Shown here piece by piece: positions 19,133 through 28,519 of a DNA stretch of 64,000 nucleotides. Position numbers and translations under genes: made by a program. Origin of the DNA: an uncultured Granulosicoccus sp. (GTDB taxonomy: Bacteria; Pseudomonadota; Gammaproteobacteria; Granulosicoccales; Granulosicoccaceae). The stretch lies in NCBI GenBank assembly GCA_937924505.1, contig CALDSR010000045.1:1-64000 (forward strand). The letters are read 5' to 3'. Each line of letters begins with the position of its first letter. The stretch's first letter is position 1. Under the pieces are notes generated by a model. That model was not told the origin of the DNA, searched no databases, and saw nothing but the letters and a program-made list of their open reading frames with translations.

Positions 19133-20572
19133 ATGAAAAAGTTACGGAAAAAAATATTTCAGTATGCCAAACGGCACATCAGTGAGTCGCGTGTTAGAGC
19201 CATGGCTCTGAAGATCAAAAAACTGTGCTACCAAGCGAAGCCGCGCCCCACCATCACCATTGTTCAAGTGATCATCCTGGATGACAACAGTCTATACCTG
19301 CAAGGAGAGATTGTTGATCTTCGTCATCTGATTCAATCGATCGAACTGGTCTTTGCTGGTGGTAATAGCCTACGCATTGACGAGTCAATCCGATATCTTC
19401 GTGATGAATCAACGCCGCATCGTCGCTTATTGGTACAGCTTGGTCTGTCATCCAGTTTTGTAGCTCGCATCAAACTTGATGATGTGGTGGCTAGCGCGAA
19501 TGAAGCGACCAGCCTGCGATTTACATTAAAAAGAGGTGGTACTCAATCGATCTCTCTGAAATTGGATACAGCTTCCGATGCGCCGTTGGAACACGTCAAG
19601 CGTGTCCTTGCGACGGTGCCAGGGAATTCGCCAGAGAAGCGAAATCTCTTTGACAAGATTTACGGTCCTGTCTTGCAACAGATTTGGGCGACCCGAGGTA
19701 TGCAACGTCCGGGGGTTGAAGACCTGCGGTTTAACGATGAATTGGCGTCTGCAATGCCTGTTGTGACATTGGTCATACCGATCTACGGGCGGTACGATTT
19801 TATCGAACACCAGCTTAGTGTTTTCGTTAATGACGACACCATGAAAAGGCATGAAATTCTCTACGTTATCGATGACCCTCGCATCATCAATGAAATAAAA
19901 AGTAGTTGTGAGGCTCTTTCGCGAATATATCCAATCGCTTTTAGAGTGTTGTGTCTAGAGCGCAACATGGGGTACGCCGGTGCCAACAACGTCGGTGTTG
20001 AGTATGCGAAAGGACGTTCAATCTTATTGATGAATTCTGACGTTATGCCATCCGAAAATGGGTGGCTGGACAAGATGCTTGATACGGTCGGTGATTCTCT
20101 GGACACGAGCATTACCGGTGCACGACTTGTCTATGAAGATCGCACCGTGCAACACGATGGAATGTGTTTCTATGCGTCTCCATTTGTCAATAATCTCTGG
20201 ACCAATATTCATCCGGGCAAAGGTCTGCCGTTGGATCTGTTCGATGATGAGGACCCTTTGGTGTCGCGGGAAGCGGTCACAGGTGCGTGTCTTTTGATCA
20301 CGCGAGAGAATTATCTCGGTGCGGGGGGCTTCAATGAAAATTACATACTTGGTGATTACGAAGACTCTGATCTGTGTATGCGTGGCCGACAGCTCGGTCT
20401 CGAAATTCAGCTGGCCAGCCGCATTGTCCTGTTTCATCTCGAGCGTCAATCGCAGTCGCTGATGACTGCAGATCGCTGGAAAGAAGAGCTGACCTATTTC
20501 AACTGTTGGCAGCATTTTCATACCTGGAATGAAGATATCCAGGACATGAAGAGAACCGGTACAGATGGCTGA
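19133..20572 (+). CDS. Family 2 glycosyltransferase with N-terminal extension
   Basis: Predicted GT-A fold transferase of 479 residues. The first 200 residues have basic and then beta-rich character and match nothing I recognise. The catalytic part begins near residue 210 with VVTLVIPIYGRYDFIEHQL, continues with RNMGYAGANNVGVEYAKG and the metal-binding LLMNSDVMP (in place of DxD), and ends with GDYEDSDLCMRGRQLGLEI and a following HLE motif. It lies between the sulfotransferase (2 bases) and a GT4 gene, whose start overlaps its end by 8 bases. Donor and acceptor are unknown. Confidence 0.85.
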   Translation: MKKLRKKIFQYAKRHISESRVRAMALKIKKLCYQAKPRPTITIVQVIILDDNSLYLQGEIVDLRHLIQSIELVFAGGNSLRIDESIRYLRDESTPHRRLLVQLGLSSSFVARIKLDDVVASANEATSLRFTLKRGGTQSISLKLDTASDAPLEHVKRVLATVPGNSPEKRNLFDKIYGPVLQQIWATRGMQRPGVEDLRFNDELASAMPVVTLVIPIYGRYDFIEHQLSVFVNDDTMKRHEILYVIDDPRIINEIKSSCEALSRIYPIAFRVLCLERNMGYAGANNVGVEYAKGRSILLMNSDVMPSENGWLDKMLDTVGDSLDTSITGARLVYEDRTVQHDGMCFYASPFVNNLWTNIHPGKGLPLDLFDDEDPLVSREAVTGACLLITRENYLGAGGFNENYILGDYEDSDLCMRGRQLGLEIQLASRIVLFHLERQSQSLMTADRWKEELTYFNCWQHFHTWNEDIQDMKRTGTDG

Positions 20573-21878
20573 TAAAACCAAAATATTGATGGTCTCGCAC
20601 GGTCATCCAGATCATTCTGTGGGTGGTGGCGAGATCGCCGCATACAATCTGCACAATGCTTTAAATATCAGGGATGGTTTTGAGTCCGTATTCTTTGCCC
20701 GGCACGGTAAACCGGAACTTATCCATGGTGGCACTCCCTTTGCCGGAACAGGTCGGCCGGGTGAAGTGCTGTTCTACGCAACGATGCCTGACTGGTTTCG
20801 ATTCTCGCAACCGGACAAGGCGGCGGTGTGGCGCGACTTTCGCGAGATGCTACGGGTTCACCGGCCGGATATTGTACATTTTCATCACTATTTTCAGCTT
20901 GGGTTGGAGCTCTTTCGTGAAGTCAGGAATTTCGACCCCACTATCAAGATCGTTTTGACCTTGCACGAATACATGGCCATCTGTAATAACGAAGGCCAGA
21001 TGATCAAACCGGATACAGGTGCTTTATGCTATGAATCATCGCCATCCGAATGTGCCCGTTGTTTCAAGAAACGGAATCCTCAGGATTTCTTTTTGCGAGA
21101 GCAATTCATCAAGTCGCACTTTGAAGTGGTTGATCAATTCATCGCGCCAAGCGAATTTTTGAAACAACGTTATGTTCAATGGGGAATTGCCGCAAGTCGC
21201 ATCAAAGTAGTTGAGAATCTGTTACCGGGTTCGGACGAATCCCGAGATCGCCCTCCGGCGATGACTGACAAGGTGCGCCTGGCGTACTTTGGTCAGATCA
21301 ATCGTTTCAAAGGGCTGGATCTTTTGATCAAAGCGATGCTTCAGTTGCCTCCAGAGGTTCAAAGAAGGGTTCAACTTGATATCAATGGCTCAGGGCTTGA
21401 GCATCAGACTACCAATTTCCAGAAAATTGTGAATAGCGGCTTGAAACAACTCGGTGATTCGGCACGTTTGCGTGGGCGGTATACGCCACGTGAATTAGGT
21501 CGATTACTGGCCGGGACTGACTGGATGATCGTACCATCACAGTGGTGGGAGAATTCCCCCGTCGTCATCATGGAGGCAAAACGTCATGGTGTGCCCGTCA
21601 TTTGTAGTGATATCGGTGGCATGGCTGAAAAGGTAGAGCATGGTCGAACCGGTCGTCATTTTCTCGCATGTCGTGAAAATGCGTTAGCCGACGCCATTAC
21701 CTGGGCGGTGGATAACAGGGATCAGCAACCTGATTATGCCAAGGCTATTGCAGCTGACTTTCCTGGTGATGCACCACTTGATGCGCATATTAATCTGTAT
21801 GAATCTTTGCAATCTGTTGTCGCTACGAGTTCCGCAATGTCAAACGACAAGGTAGAACCCTTGCGCGTAGCCTCTTGA
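20565..21878 (+). CDS. Family 4 glycosyltransferase
   Basis: GT-B fold retaining glycosyltransferase of 437 residues. The N-terminal domain has MVSHGHPDHSVGGGE (a glycine-rich acceptor loop), VLTLHEYMAIC and a small Cys pair segment (YESSPSECARCFKK). The C-terminal donor domain carries LAYFGQINRFKGLDLLIKA and the EX7E-type motif VVIMEAKRHGVPVICSDIGG. The start overlaps the end of the GT2 gene by 8 bases, pointing to translational coupling. It is one of the enzymes likely to build the capsule repeat unit; sugar specificity cannot be read. Confidence 0.88.
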   Translation: MADKTKILMVSHGHPDHSVGGGEIAAYNLHNALNIRDGFESVFFARHGKPELIHGGTPFAGTGRPGEVLFYATMPDWFRFSQPDKAAVWRDFREMLRVHRPDIVHFHHYFQLGLELFREVRNFDPTIKIVLTLHEYMAICNNEGQMIKPDTGALCYESSPSECARCFKKRNPQDFFLREQFIKSHFEVVDQFIAPSEFLKQRYVQWGIAASRIKVVENLLPGSDESRDRPPAMTDKVRLAYFGQINRFKGLDLLIKAMLQLPPEVQRRVQLDINGSGLEHQTTNFQKIVNSGLKQLGDSARLRGRYTPRELGRLLAGTDWMIVPSQWWENSPVVIMEAKRHGVPVICSDIGGMAEKVEHGRTGRHFLACRENALADAITWAVDNRDQQPDYAKAIAADFPGDAPLDAHINLYESLQSVVATSSAMSNDKVEPLRVAS

Positions 21879-21891
21879 TCGGACATGTGAC

Positions 21892-22860
21892 GTGATTGCC
21901 TATCACATACTTTGCCATGACAACTTCGCTCAGGTAGCCCGTCTGATCGAAGCCTTGTACAGTCCGGACGATGTTTTTCTCATAGATATCGATAACGGAA
22001 AGCATACGGATACCAAAGCGATAGACAGATTCGTATCCGAGCTGTCGCGAAAGCAGAATGTCCATATTGTTCGCGATGCCAATATCGGTTGGGGGGCAGG
22101 TGGCACCTTGCGAAAAACCATCAAGGGCGCTTTCCGGCTGTTACGTTTAGATGAAAAGTGGCAATACTATATTGTTTTGAGTGGGCAGGATTTGCCACTG
22201 AAAAGTAACGCAACGATAAAAGCTGAATTGGCGCCAGGTGCGGCGCGAGAGACAAACTATTTGCGCTACGGCGCCACAGAGGTTCTCGATCCGAATGACA
22301 TCCCCTTGATCAGCAAAAGCAAACGTATTGCGCTTTGGGGTGATCGAGGACATACCAAGGTTTATGCAAAGCCGGGTGCGATCAATCCACAAATCAATCA
22401 TGGTGCGCGATGGCTGGTGGATGTCACGGAAGTCGGTGAACAAGGTGAGGTGTACATTGGCTGTTGTGACGAACTGCTGCTCGAGAGACGTCGCACCTTC
22501 TTCGAACGGTATCCTTTCTTCGAAGGACCAAACTGGTTCAATTTGCATCGCTCGTTGCTCGAATTCATGATAGATGATCCTTTTACTTATGAACTCTACG
22601 ATGTACTGCGCAGCACCTTTATTCCCGATGAAAGCTTTTTCCAGACCTACATCATGAACACACGGTTCCGCGATACGGTCAACTGGAATTATGGCCGGCT
22701 CATTTTGCGCCCCGGACCAAAACCCCGGGTCAAGGTGTTTACGGAAGAGGATTGGCCGGAAATCAGCGAATGTGCCGAGTTGTTCGGAAGAAAATTTGAT
22801 ACCCGCCAGTCGCCGGCGATTGTCGATCAGGTGCTTGAACATATTCGAGCCGCAGCGTAA
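21892..22860 (+). CDS. GT14-like glycosyltransferase (core-2 / xylosyltransferase family), copy 1
   Basis: Predicted glycosyltransferase of 322 residues related to the family of animal core-2/I-branching GlcNAc transferases and protein xylosyltransferases. It opens with IAYHILCHDNFAQVARLI, then VFLIDID, has NIGWGAGGTLRKTIKGAF, the characteristic YYIVLSGQDLPLKS, and EGPNWFNLHRSLLEFM with the late FIPDESFFQT. Start is GTG 21892, 13 bases after the GT4 stop. A close paralogue lies at 37734-38681. A UDP-xylose synthase gene follows 332 bases later, so UDP-xylose is an attractive donor, which is inference. Confidence 0.82.
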   Translation: MIAYHILCHDNFAQVARLIEALYSPDDVFLIDIDNGKHTDTKAIDRFVSELSRKQNVHIVRDANIGWGAGGTLRKTIKGAFRLLRLDEKWQYYIVLSGQDLPLKSNATIKAELAPGAARETNYLRYGATEVLDPNDIPLISKSKRIALWGDRGHTKVYAKPGAINPQINHGARWLVDVTEVGEQGEVYIGCCDELLLERRRTFFERYPFFEGPNWFNLHRSLLEFMIDDPFTYELYDVLRSTFIPDESFFQTYIMNTRFRDTVNWNYGRLILRPGPKPRVKVFTEEDWPEISECAELFGRKFDTRQSPAIVDQVLEHIRAAA

Positions 22861-23192
22861 AGCGTTCCCTGAGGGGCTTTATGCCATAAATATTGACAAT
22901 TGCGATGTGGATATGACCGTGCTTCTCGGTACGGACTGAGGCAAACTGTCACCTGCGGCCATGTGCAGACCATGTGCAGACCGTAAACAGACGAATTAAG
23001 CGGCCAAGAATGCGCTTTTACCGCACGCTCGGCTCGCATCCGGCAAATCCGCAAGACATCTTTGCTGGCTGGCGCGTAAATTGCGTCTGGTATGTGTAAT
23101 TCTGGGGTCTATTATCAGTGTTTTCTGGCATGGATTCCTGCGGTCGGCCAAACCGCTTATTTCCCTTCTGGTTATAGGATAAAACACGACAA
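22861..23192. other. Intergenic region before the UDP-xylose synthase gene
   Basis: A 332-base gap without a convincing gene. It contains a perfect 11-base tandem duplication (22959-22980) and an AT-rich stretch near 23173-23184 that might include a -10 element of the next gene. No terminator hairpin or RNA gene is recognised. Confidence 0.4.
22959..22980. repeat. 11-bp tandem duplication
   Basis: The unit CCATGTGCAGA occurs twice head to tail, and a third, diverged copy (CCGTAAACAGA) follows directly. It is in non-coding DNA upstream of the UDP-xylose synthase gene. Confidence 0.6.
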
Positions 23193-24200
23193 ATGAATGA
23201 CATAGCTTCATCAATGGGTATCAGAAAACGCGTTCTGGTCACAGGAGGAGCCGGTTTTCTAGGCTCGCATCTGTGTGAGCGACTTCTGAATGAGGGGAAT
23301 GAAGTCATCTGCATGGATAACTACTTCACCGGTTCGAAACAGAACATACAACACTTGATGGACAACACATCCTTCGAGCTGATGCGTCACGATGTGACAT
23401 TTCCGGTTTATCTGGAAATTGACGAAATCTACAATCTTGCCTGCCCGGCGTCGCCGATTCATTATCAACACGACCCGGTTCAGACGACCAAGACCAGTGT
23501 GCACGGTGCGATAAACATGCTTGGACTGGCCAAGCGAACCGGAGCCAAGATTTTTCAGGCGTCGACCAGCGAAGTATACGGCGACCCAAAAGTGCATCCG
23601 CAGCACGAGAGCTACTGGGGTCATGTTAACCCGATTGGTTTTCGCTCTTGCTACGACGAAGGCAAACGCTGTGCGGAGACACTGTTCTTCGACTACCGCC
23701 GTCAGCACGATCTTCGTATCAAGGTTGGTCGTATTTTCAATACGTACGGCCCTCGCATGCATCCTAATGATGGGCGTGTTGTATCCAACTTCATTGTTCA
23801 AGCACTGACCGGTCAACCGATAACCATTTACGGTGAAGGCGATCAGACGCGATCGTTCTGCTACTGCCTTGATCTTATCGAAGCCTTTGTACGGTTGATG
23901 AACACCGATGATTCTTTCACGGGTCCTGTCAACATTGGCAACCCGAGTGAATTCACAATCAAGCAATTGGCCGAGAAGGTTATTGAAATGACCAACTCCT
24001 CGTCAGAGCTGGTATACAAAGAGCTGCCAAGTGATGATCCGACACAACGTCGTCCGGATATCACACTTGCCAAGGAAACGATGGGTTGGGAGCCGAAGGT
24101 CGCTCTGGATGAAGGACTCAAGAAAACAATCGAATATTTTGACGGCCTGCTGTCAGATGAATCGGCAACCGTCAGCCAGATGGCTGTTCGCGCTTCTTGA
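23193..24200 (+). CDS. uxs: UDP-glucuronate decarboxylase (UDP-xylose synthase)
   Basis: Short-chain dehydrogenase that converts UDP-glucuronic acid to UDP-xylose. The 335-residue protein has the NAD motif [33 protein letters not shown], the STSEVYGDP segment and the UXS-specific RSCYDEGKR in which Tyr and Lys are catalytic. [20 protein letters not shown] is also typical of UXS. Upstream is a GT14-like gene, downstream rmlA (29 bases). No UDP-glucose dehydrogenase to supply UDP-glucuronate is in this window. Confidence 0.93.
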   Translation: MNDIASSMGIRKRVLVTGGAGFLGSHLCERLLNEGNEVICMDNYFTGSKQNIQHLMDNTSFELMRHDVTFPVYLEIDEIYNLACPASPIHYQHDPVQTTKTSVHGAINMLGLAKRTGAKIFQASTSEVYGDPKVHPQHESYWGHVNPIGFRSCYDEGKRCAETLFFDYRRQHDLRIKVGRIFNTYGPRMHPNDGRVVSNFIVQALTGQPITIYGEGDQTRSFCYCLDLIEAFVRLMNTDDSFTGPVNIGNPSEFTIKQLAEKVIEMTNSSSELVYKELPSDDPTQRRPDITLAKETMGWEPKVALDEGLKKTIEYFDGLLSDESATVSQMAVRAS

Positions 24201-24229
24201 AAGCTTAATCCTACACTGGCAACACGTAC

Positions 24230-25129
24230 GTGAAAGGTATCATTCTCGCAGGTGGATCGGGTACGCGACTGCACCCGATCACCCAAGTCGTATCAAAGCA
24301 GCTGCTGCCGGTATATGACAAGCCAATGGTGTATTACCCATTGACGACGTTGATGCTTGCGGGAATTCGCGACATACTGCTTATCTCGACACCGCGTGAT
24401 GTTCCGTTGTTCGAACAATTACTCGGCGATGGTAGCCAATGGGGTATCAACCTCAGCTACACGGTCCAACCATCTCCCGATGGGCTTGCTCAGTCGTTTC
24501 TGCTTGGCGAGGATTTCATCGCAGATGACAATGTGGCCTTGATTCTGGGTGACAATATTTTTTACGGTCATGATCTGGCCGGTCTTCTGGGTAATGCCTC
24601 ACGCCAAGAGAGTGGGGCAACTGTTTTCGCTTATCGCGTTAGTGATCCCGAACGCTATGGTGTTGTCAGCTTCGATGAATATGGACATGCCCTGGATATC
24701 GAAGAGAAGCCAGTAAAGCCTGCATCGAATTATGCGGTAACCGGTCTGTATTTTTATGACAATGATGTTGTATCGATTGCCAAGGACATCAAGCCATCAG
24801 CGCGTGGTGAACTGGAGATTACCGATGTCAACAAGCACTATCTCGAACGTAATCGCTTGATGGTCGAAACCATGAGTCGCGGATTTGCGTGGCTGGACAC
24901 GGGAACAGGCGACTCATTGCTTGAAGCTGGGCAATTTGTCGAAACACTGGAACGCAGGCAGGGGCTCAAAATCGCCTGTCCTGAGGAAGTATCCTGGCGT
25001 GAAGGGTGGATCAGTGATGATCAATTGCTGTCGTTGAGTGAACCTTTGTCCAAGAATGCCTATGGGCAATATCTGAAATCTTTGGTTCACGACCAATGTG
25101 GGCGAAGGACGCTGCGCCTCGCCAGTTAG
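24230..25129 (+). CDS. rmlA: Glucose-1-phosphate thymidylyltransferase
   Basis: First enzyme of dTDP-L-rhamnose synthesis: glucose-1-phosphate plus dTTP gives dTDP-glucose. The 299-residue protein has the nucleotidyltransferase signature [40 protein letters not shown] and the [15 protein letters not shown] motif. Start is GTG 24230. The other three pathway genes (rmlC, rmlD, rmlB) lie together at 59.8-62.3 kb, so the pathway is split. The stop codon overlaps that of the convergent GT29-like gene by 4 bases. Confidence 0.94.
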   Translation: MKGIILAGGSGTRLHPITQVVSKQLLPVYDKPMVYYPLTTLMLAGIRDILLISTPRDVPLFEQLLGDGSQWGINLSYTVQPSPDGLAQSFLLGEDFIADDNVALILGDNIFYGHDLAGLLGNASRQESGATVFAYRVSDPERYGVVSFDEYGHALDIEEKPVKPASNYAVTGLYFYDNDVVSIAKDIKPSARGELEITDVNKHYLERNRLMVETMSRGFAWLDTGTGDSLLEAGQFVETLERRQGLKIACPEEVSWREGWISDDQLLSLSEPLSKNAYGQYLKSLVHDQCGRRTLRLAS

Positions 25130-26205
25130 CTCCACCTTCGGTACAACATAGCCTCTCGAGACCAATTATGGCGATCAGATCGCGCTGCATCATCGCGATA
25201 GTGATTTGCGGTTTTATCTTTTGATGTTCCGTCCGCTGTGTTGAGTTCTTCCAGGCGGCTGAAGCCATAGGTTGTCATCGCATTTGCACCCACACCAGCC
25301 TGACGCAAGGCATCAATCATCAACAAGCCTGCACTGGGTGGAGCGGATAACTCCTTGACCAGAAAATGCCATCGGTGCAGATCAAATGTGGCTATATGGG
25401 TGACCGCTTGCATGGCGACTTGTGTCCAATAGCGTGAAGCCCGTGTCCAGGGATCTGGCCCAGTAACCGCGCATTGGTTTGCCGCGACGCGGACGGTATC
25501 GAAATTCAAGCCGGGGGACACAACCCACAGGGCTGTCTTGCTGCCGATGTCTGGGTCGCCTTCTGGGTCGACTTCTGGGCCGACTTCTGGGTCGATGTCA
25601 CCAGTAAGCTCGGCGAGTACGCCGGTATTGTTGAATCGAATGACTATATCGTGGGCATCGATGTCGGCGCCTGCGGCTTTACTTTCGAGTGAGGGCCCAT
25701 TGCCGACGAGGGCCACTCGTTTTGCCGAATCTTGTATTCCGAGTTCTTCCAGGAGCTCCCCGATAGTGACACATCGGACCAGTAGTCCACGCGCCTGGCC
25801 TGCGTACTTGAATAGCTTTCGATTCAGTAGTGGGTGGTGATGCTGATTGAGATAATCCAGAACGCGTGGGAATTTTGTTAGTGCTCGGCGCTGGCGGAAG
25901 CCTAGATTGGTACCGACATACTGCTCAAGACGTGCTTGCAGTCGATCAGTTCGATTCGCGGCGATATCAAAGGAGCACAAGCGAAAGAACAGTGGCCAAC
26001 TTGTCAATCGACGATCCTTGATCAGATCGTCGACTTGTTCTATGCGTGATTCGTCGACACCCTCGATACAGTGACTTGCGTCCAGAGCCAGTTTCAGATT
26101 GGCGGCACTTGGCTGCTGCTCGGCTATCGACCATAGTTGCGCGCAAAGCGAATCATGCCAATCGCCATTACGAAACGCGGCCTTGAGTATCGGGTTCACG
26201 CTCAT
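25126..26205 (-). CDS. GT29 (sialyltransferase)-like glycosyltransferase
   Basis: A 359-residue protein whose second half shows the sialylmotifs of family GT29, best known from animals. Motif [17 protein letters not shown], then [14 protein letters not shown] (residues 164-196), resuming with DIGSKTALW (219-227). Motif [13 protein letters not shown] to TTYGFS (289-316). Motif III is HY at 335-336, and a His/Glu pair follows (H346, E351). A run of four-residue repeats (204-219) splits motif L and is encoded by 12-bp tandem repeats. The N-terminal 150 residues are unassigned. Its ATG overlaps the stop of the upstream gene by 4 bases. Donor could be a CMP-sugar (sialic acid or Kdo); this is inference. 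Confidence 0.75.
   Translation of the reverse strand: MSVNPILKAAFRNGDWHDSLCAQLWSIAEQQPSAANLKLALDASHCIEGVDESRIEQVDDLIKDRRLTSWPLFFRLCSFDIAANRTDRLQARLEQYVGTNLGFRQRRALTKFPRVLDYLNQHHHPLLNRKLFKYAGQARGLLVRCVTIGELLEELGIQDSAKRVALVGNGPSLESKAAGADIDAHDIVIRFNNTGVLAELTGDIDPEVGPEVDPEGDPDIGSKTALWVVSPGLNFDTVRVAANQCAVTGPDPWTRASRYWTQVAMQAVTHIATFDLHRWHFLVKELSAPPSAGLLMIDALRQAGVGANAMTTYGFSRLEELNTADGTSKDKTANHYRDDAARSDRHNWSREAMLYRRWS
25546..25593. repeat. 12-bp in-frame tandem repeat inside the GT29-like gene
   Basis: Four consecutive 12-base units of the type GACTTCTGGGTC, differing at a few positions, encode the residues [12 protein letters not shown] and DPDI on the reverse strand. The array keeps frame, and it sits between the two halves of sialylmotif L, where a loop would be expected. 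Confidence 0.85.
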
Positions 26206-27404
26206 GACGATGAGCGTTTGTTTTTGAACGGGCGCAGTAAGGGGGACTGACTGTCGTTGACAAAGCGGCCAGGGGATTCACGAAATTTATTGAACTTGCG
26301 CTGCCCCTGATCTAGCGAACGGCCTAAGCGAGTGACCAGCTCTGCTCGTCGATCGGCATCAATGCCTGGAGTGAGAATGGTGCTGAATGTTCGGGTTTGA
26401 TGGGCGTTGTAAGGTCTGAGATTATTCGATGCGTCGTCAGATTCATTCGCCGTCAACCACTGTTGTAAAACATAGTGCAACTCGCTGTGGTACCTGATGC
26501 GTGTCTGGCCATGTAGTGGGGCGTTTGCAAACTGTATATCTGCCAGGGACCGCAATAGTTTTCCCGTTGCATCGTTTCTATCTGTTGCCTCCTTTCTCTG
26601 CGTTGCATCGTTCCGCCATGCAATACACGGTACGCCTGCAAGTAATGCGTCAGCGCTGAGTGCGTCGCTTGCCTGTAGTGCAAGGGTTGTGTTACCAAGC
26701 AAGGCGTGATAGTCGGAGAGTCGATCAATCAGAATTGTGTGTGCATGCCATCTGCCAGTGAGGTTTATCGCGGCGCATGCCTGTTTGGCTGCAGCGGAAT
26801 GTTCTGTATCAAGATATGTCAATATTATCTGACTATTTCCCCGATTCAATGGGGGGTTGCTACCACCTTTCATTGAGTCCAGCGTGGTCAGAATTGCCGC
26901 GATGTCTTTCTCATCCGGAGGGCTGTTCAGTTGTACATTGATTCGATGTGTTGCGCGATAAAGATCGTCGGGCCAGCTTGCCGGTAATGGATTGAATCGC
27001 GAATGAAACAGTGCAACAGGCTCGATCTCGCTGTCGCGATCCTCGCTTTCAGGGTTGTCAATGTCATCCAGACGGGGGTTGACGCCTTGTACGCCCACCG
27101 AAATTTCAGACTGTGAGTGAGGGTGAACCGGATACAGCACCAGATCCGACGGCGCTTTGTCTGCTTTGTCTACTGTGTCGACTCGCCTGCGAATCGTCAG
27201 CGCATTTGGCAAAGACTCCGGCCCAAATACATCTGGATTAAATAGATGCTCGATTTCTATCAACTCGGCATTGTGCCGTCCAACCGTCTGTAGTAACGCG
27301 CGCACAGAGGCTTCGAGCTCGTTCAGCTGATCAGGTAACCTCTGTGTGATCGCGTGACTCACGTGCTTGTCACGCTGCGCTGGCATAGCTCTGCCAGAAT
27401 TCAT
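26202..27404 (-). CDS. Unknown protein of the capsule island (possible GT-B-like fold)
   Basis: I do not recognise this 400-residue protein with certainty. ATG 27404 has GGAG five bases upstream and is preferred; the open frame continues to 27467. Near the N-terminus is a short coiled-coil-like part (LNELEASVRALLQTVGRHN), then VLYPVHPHSQSEISVGVQG, LFHSRFNPLPASWPDDLYR and, in the second half, LALQASDALSADALLAGVPCIAW. The last recalls the donor-side (S/E)-A-L-x-x-G-V-P segment of GT-B glycosyltransferases and Kps-type proteins. It overlaps the upstream GT4-like gene by 35 bases and the GT29-like gene by 4, so the three reverse genes form one coupled operon. A six-residue repeat (RNDATQ, RKEATD, RNDATG) is present. 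Confidence 0.65.
   Translation of the reverse strand: MNSGRAMPAQRDKHVSHAITQRLPDQLNELEASVRALLQTVGRHNAELIEIEHLFNPDVFGPESLPNALTIRRRVDTVDKADKAPSDLVLYPVHPHSQSEISVGVQGVNPRLDDIDNPESEDRDSEIEPVALFHSRFNPLPASWPDDLYRATHRINVQLNSPPDEKDIAAILTTLDSMKGGSNPPLNRGNSQIILTYLDTEHSAAAKQACAAINLTGRWHAHTILIDRLSDYHALLGNTTLALQASDALSADALLAGVPCIAWRNDATQRKEATDRNDATGKLLRSLADIQFANAPLHGQTRIRYHSELHYVLQQWLTANESDDASNNLRPYNAHQTRTFSTILTPGIDADRRAELVTRLGRSLDQGQRKFNKFRESPGRFVNDSQSPLLRPFKNKRSSS
26566..26619. repeat. 18-bp in-frame tandem repeat
   Basis: Three 18-base units beginning GTTGCATCG or GTTGCCTCC follow one another and encode a six-residue repeat on the reverse strand, in the unknown protein next to the repeat-bearing GT29-like gene. 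Confidence 0.65.
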
Positions 27405-28437
27405 TGCTGCTCCACTCATCGGCCAAGGTTCGAGTATAGGCCAGCGCCGTACAGTGCTCGAGTGCATAGTTGCGCAGTGACTTCAGATGATGTTCAGCAT
27501 AATCGTCAGCTGAAACGGTGTGAAGATCAGCAAGCCAGCTTTGCGCATTATCGGGTTTGAACAAGCCATCGATATCGTGTAAGTCGATATCGCTGTTAGG
27601 TGAACAGATTGCGGGAACCCCGAGGGCTGCCGATTCGATGAACTTGATATGCGACTTGGCTTGATTGAATCGGTTGTCTGTTAATGGTGCCAGCGTTGCC
27701 CGTTTACCGGCAATGACTGATGGAAGGTTGAAATAGTCTATCCATGTGGATGACTGCAATTGCCTGGCAGGCAAGGATTCCGCTCCGTCGAGCTTGCCGA
27801 CAATATGCAGTTTCGCGTCAACACGTTGAGCAAGAAAAGTGGCCAGCACAGATTTGATGGATCTGAAGTCTGCATCGTGACTTCGTGTACCAGGAAGGTA
27901 AGCCAGTTCGATAGAGGCCTTGGTTTCAGATTGCTGACAGTGCGCGTGTTGTAACCAGAATTCGGACAATCCGTTTCGCAGCAGCAGGGTGTGTTTGTTC
28001 GGAAAAGCGCTCGCTGCGTGATTGACGATAGCTGGAGTTGATGCAGTGATGTGTGAAAACCCCCGCAGTGCGTTTGCGTGGTTGGCAAATTGGGCGGCGA
28101 CTTGTTTTGTTCGAGCAAAGCCATTGATGACCCGTGGGGATTCCGCAGCCAGATCGGGATCGAAAATAAGATCATCAAAGTCTGCTACCAGCTTCACGTC
28201 ATGTCGCAGGCACCTGCTGACCAGTCGGTGTAGCTTGCGATTTGATACGGGACGAAGGCAACTGACGATGTCATAGCGTGCGACGATGTCAATATCCAGA
28301 GCGGCAAGTGTCGTGACATCTGCGCGGAACCCATGAGTGCGCAGAGCTTCCGCCATATTGAAACAACGATAGCGCGTCGAGCCATCACCATAGGGCAGAG
28401 CATCGAGCCGACCACCAGTTACGAACAGGATGTTCAT
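27370..28437 (-). CDS. Glycosyltransferase, GT4-like (GT-B fold)
   Basis: Predicted glycosyltransferase of 355 residues. ATG 28437 (MNILFVTGGRL) has AAAGGT upstream and is preferred over the longer frame to 28455. The N-terminus has DALPYGDGSTRYRCFNMAE, a short glycine-containing acceptor loop, and later VADFDDLIFDP, as in GT4-like proteins of surface-glycan clusters. The C-terminal domain has SHIKFIESAALGVPAICSP, the equivalent of the EX7E region. It is the first gene of a three-gene reverse operon and is divergent from kpsC, with about 66 bases between it and the first possible start on the other strand. Confidence 0.78.
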   Translation of the reverse strand: MNILFVTGGRLDALPYGDGSTRYRCFNMAEALRTHGFRADVTTLAALDIDIVARYDIVSCLRPVSNRKLHRLVSRCLRHDVKLVADFDDLIFDPDLAAESPRVINGFARTKQVAAQFANHANALRGFSHITASTPAIVNHAASAFPNKHTLLLRNGLSEFWLQHAHCQQSETKASIELAYLPGTRSHDADFRSIKSVLATFLAQRVDAKLHIVGKLDGAESLPARQLQSSTWIDYFNLPSVIAGKRATLAPLTDNRFNQAKSHIKFIESAALGVPAICSPNSDIDLHDIDGLFKPDNAQSWLADLHTVSADDYAEHHLKSLRNYALEHCTALAYTRTLADEWSSNEFWQSYASAA

Positions 28438-28519
28438 GAGACGACCTTTACGCACTGCTGAGCAATCGGCGGTGGGTTATTCTGCATACCTGAAAAATGC
28501 AATTTGGAGGCCACCAACA

